6,135 bases of DNA from Candidatus Fibrimonadales bacterium (GTDB lineage Bacteria; Fibrobacterota; Fibrobacteria; Fibrobacterales; Fibrobacteraceae): assembly GCA_009788135.1 (NCBI GenBank), contig WQSA01000021.1, positions 8,430 to 14,564 on the forward strand, read 5' to 3'. Under the pieces are notes generated by a model. It ran no database searches. It worked only from the letters and a program-made list of their open reading frames with translations, and had not been told where the DNA came from. A program made the position numbers and the translations under genes. Below, one piece after another: positions 5,777 through 6,135 of this stretch (position 1 is its first letter; the number at the start of each line of letters is the position of its first letter).

Positions 5777-5839
5777 TGTTTTACGCCCTTAGGCTCCTAT
5801 TTCGCATATAATATAGTAAATAATTTCTACATTACCAAT
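5777..5839. promoter_or_regulatory. Divergent thiH/gpmI promoter region
   Basis: This 63-bp gap is AT-rich towards gpmI. A consensus TATAAT lies at 5807-5812 on the plus strand, 27 nt before the gpmI ATG, but I see no matching -35 box at the usual distance. On the minus strand TACTATATTATAT offers a -10 for thiH, leaving a leader of roughly 30 nt with the AAGGG site. An imperfect dyad TAGTAAATAATTTCTA (5814-5829, 6 of 8 pairs symmetric) echoes the perfect dyad at 1815-1831. Confidence 0.4.
5824..5829 (+). promoter_or_regulatory. TTTCTA leader motif upstream of gpmI
   Basis: Plus-strand TTTCTA with 10 nt before the gpmI ATG at 5840. The downstream bases CATTACCAAT resemble the serS leader (TTTTCCAATCC). 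No Shine-Dalgarno sequence is visible. It is one of five such motifs in the window. Confidence 0.35.
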
Positions 5840-6135
5840 ATGCTAAAAAAACACCCTTCTTTCAACGGTATCAAAGGCCCGATTCTCACAATAGTGATGG
5901 ACGGCGTTGGAATTTCCAAAAATGAACTGGGCAATGCTGTGGCATTTGCTCGCAAGCCCACCCTGGATATGCTTTTTGCAAAATATCCAAACACTTTGCT
6001 CAGAGCGCACGGCACAGCAGTCGGAATGCCTAGCGATGAGGATATGGGCAATTCCGAGGTAGGGCACAATGCCATTGGCGCAGGCCAGGTTTACAATCAA
6101 GGCGCAGCTTTGGTTGCAGACTCTATAAAAGCCGG
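5840..6135 (+). CDS. gpmI: 2,3-bisphosphoglycerate-independent phosphoglycerate mutase, N-terminal part
   Basis: Cofactor-independent, manganese-dependent mutase interconverting 3- and 2-phosphoglycerate in glycolysis and gluconeogenesis (cytoplasm). The first 98 codons are in the window and the gene runs off the end. ILTIVMDGVGISKNELGNAV contains the metal ligand Asp21. The phosphorylation site follows in DEDMGNSEVGHNAIGAG, with Ser72 as the nucleophile (Ser62 in the Geobacillus enzyme). HGTAVGMPSDEDMGNSEVGH is diagnostic of iPGM, not of the unrelated dPGM (GpmA) or the archaeal ApgM type. The ATG at 5840 gives a short lead-in of about 10 residues before the first strand. It is divergent from thiH across 63 bp and probably shares its promoter region. 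No abnormality is visible in the part present. Confidence 0.95.
   Translation, partial: MLKKHPSFNGIKGPILTIVMDGVGISKNELGNAVAFARKPTLDMLFAKYPNTLLRAHGTAVGMPSDEDMGNSEVGHNAIGAGQVYNQGAALVADSIKA

Noticed and set aside
5827..6100. Minus-strand frames opposite the start of gpmI
   Set aside because: The plus-strand frame encodes the diagnostic iPGM motif; the opposite frames match nothing recognisable.

Overview
The window is a compact stretch of a Gram-negative, plant-polymer-degrading bacterium, most likely a Fibrobacter-like member of the FCB group. Three things point there: a secreted GH8 beta-glucanase with a C-terminal domain resembling a type IX secretion (T9SS) sorting domain, an lpxA gene (so an LPS outer membrane), and a CsgG/DUF2380-like envelope protein of a kind I associate with Fibrobacter. 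The phylum is an inference; no rRNA or other decisive marker is present.

Layout: (1) 1-1803, minus strand: the GH8 gene runs into serS (seryl-tRNA synthetase, only the N-terminus in the window) with a 14-bp overlap. (2) 1844-2626, plus strand: lpxA, divergent from the GH8 gene across only 40 bp. (3) 2592-5776, minus strand: a probable operon thiH - tilS - CsgG-like membrane protein whose genes overlap by 17 and 8 bp, and which collides tail-to-tail with lpxA (35-bp overlap). (4) 5840-6135, plus strand: the start of gpmI, divergent from thiH across 63 bp. Only about 103 bp of the window is non-coding and no stretch over 63 bp lacks a gene. I see no tRNA, rRNA, CRISPR array, insertion sequence or convincing intrinsic terminator.

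The housekeeping genes serve translation (serS, tilS), thiamine thiazole synthesis (thiH), lipid A synthesis (lpxA) and glycolysis (gpmI). The GH8 enzyme is the accessory element. It sits between serS and the rest of the chromosome, a 16-bp repeat lies the same distance upstream of the GH8 and serS start codons, its catalytic part uses codons that lpxA avoids, and its last residues are read through the serS leader. This suggests a later insertion in front of serS, though strong expression could also explain the codon use.

The most notable non-coding signal is the hexamer TTTCTA, 10-12 nt upstream of five start codons (serS, GH8, lpxA, CsgG-like, gpmI). In the GH8/lpxA gap two copies face each other and form a perfect 7-bp inverted repeat. 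I found no sign of a wholly new multi-gene system.
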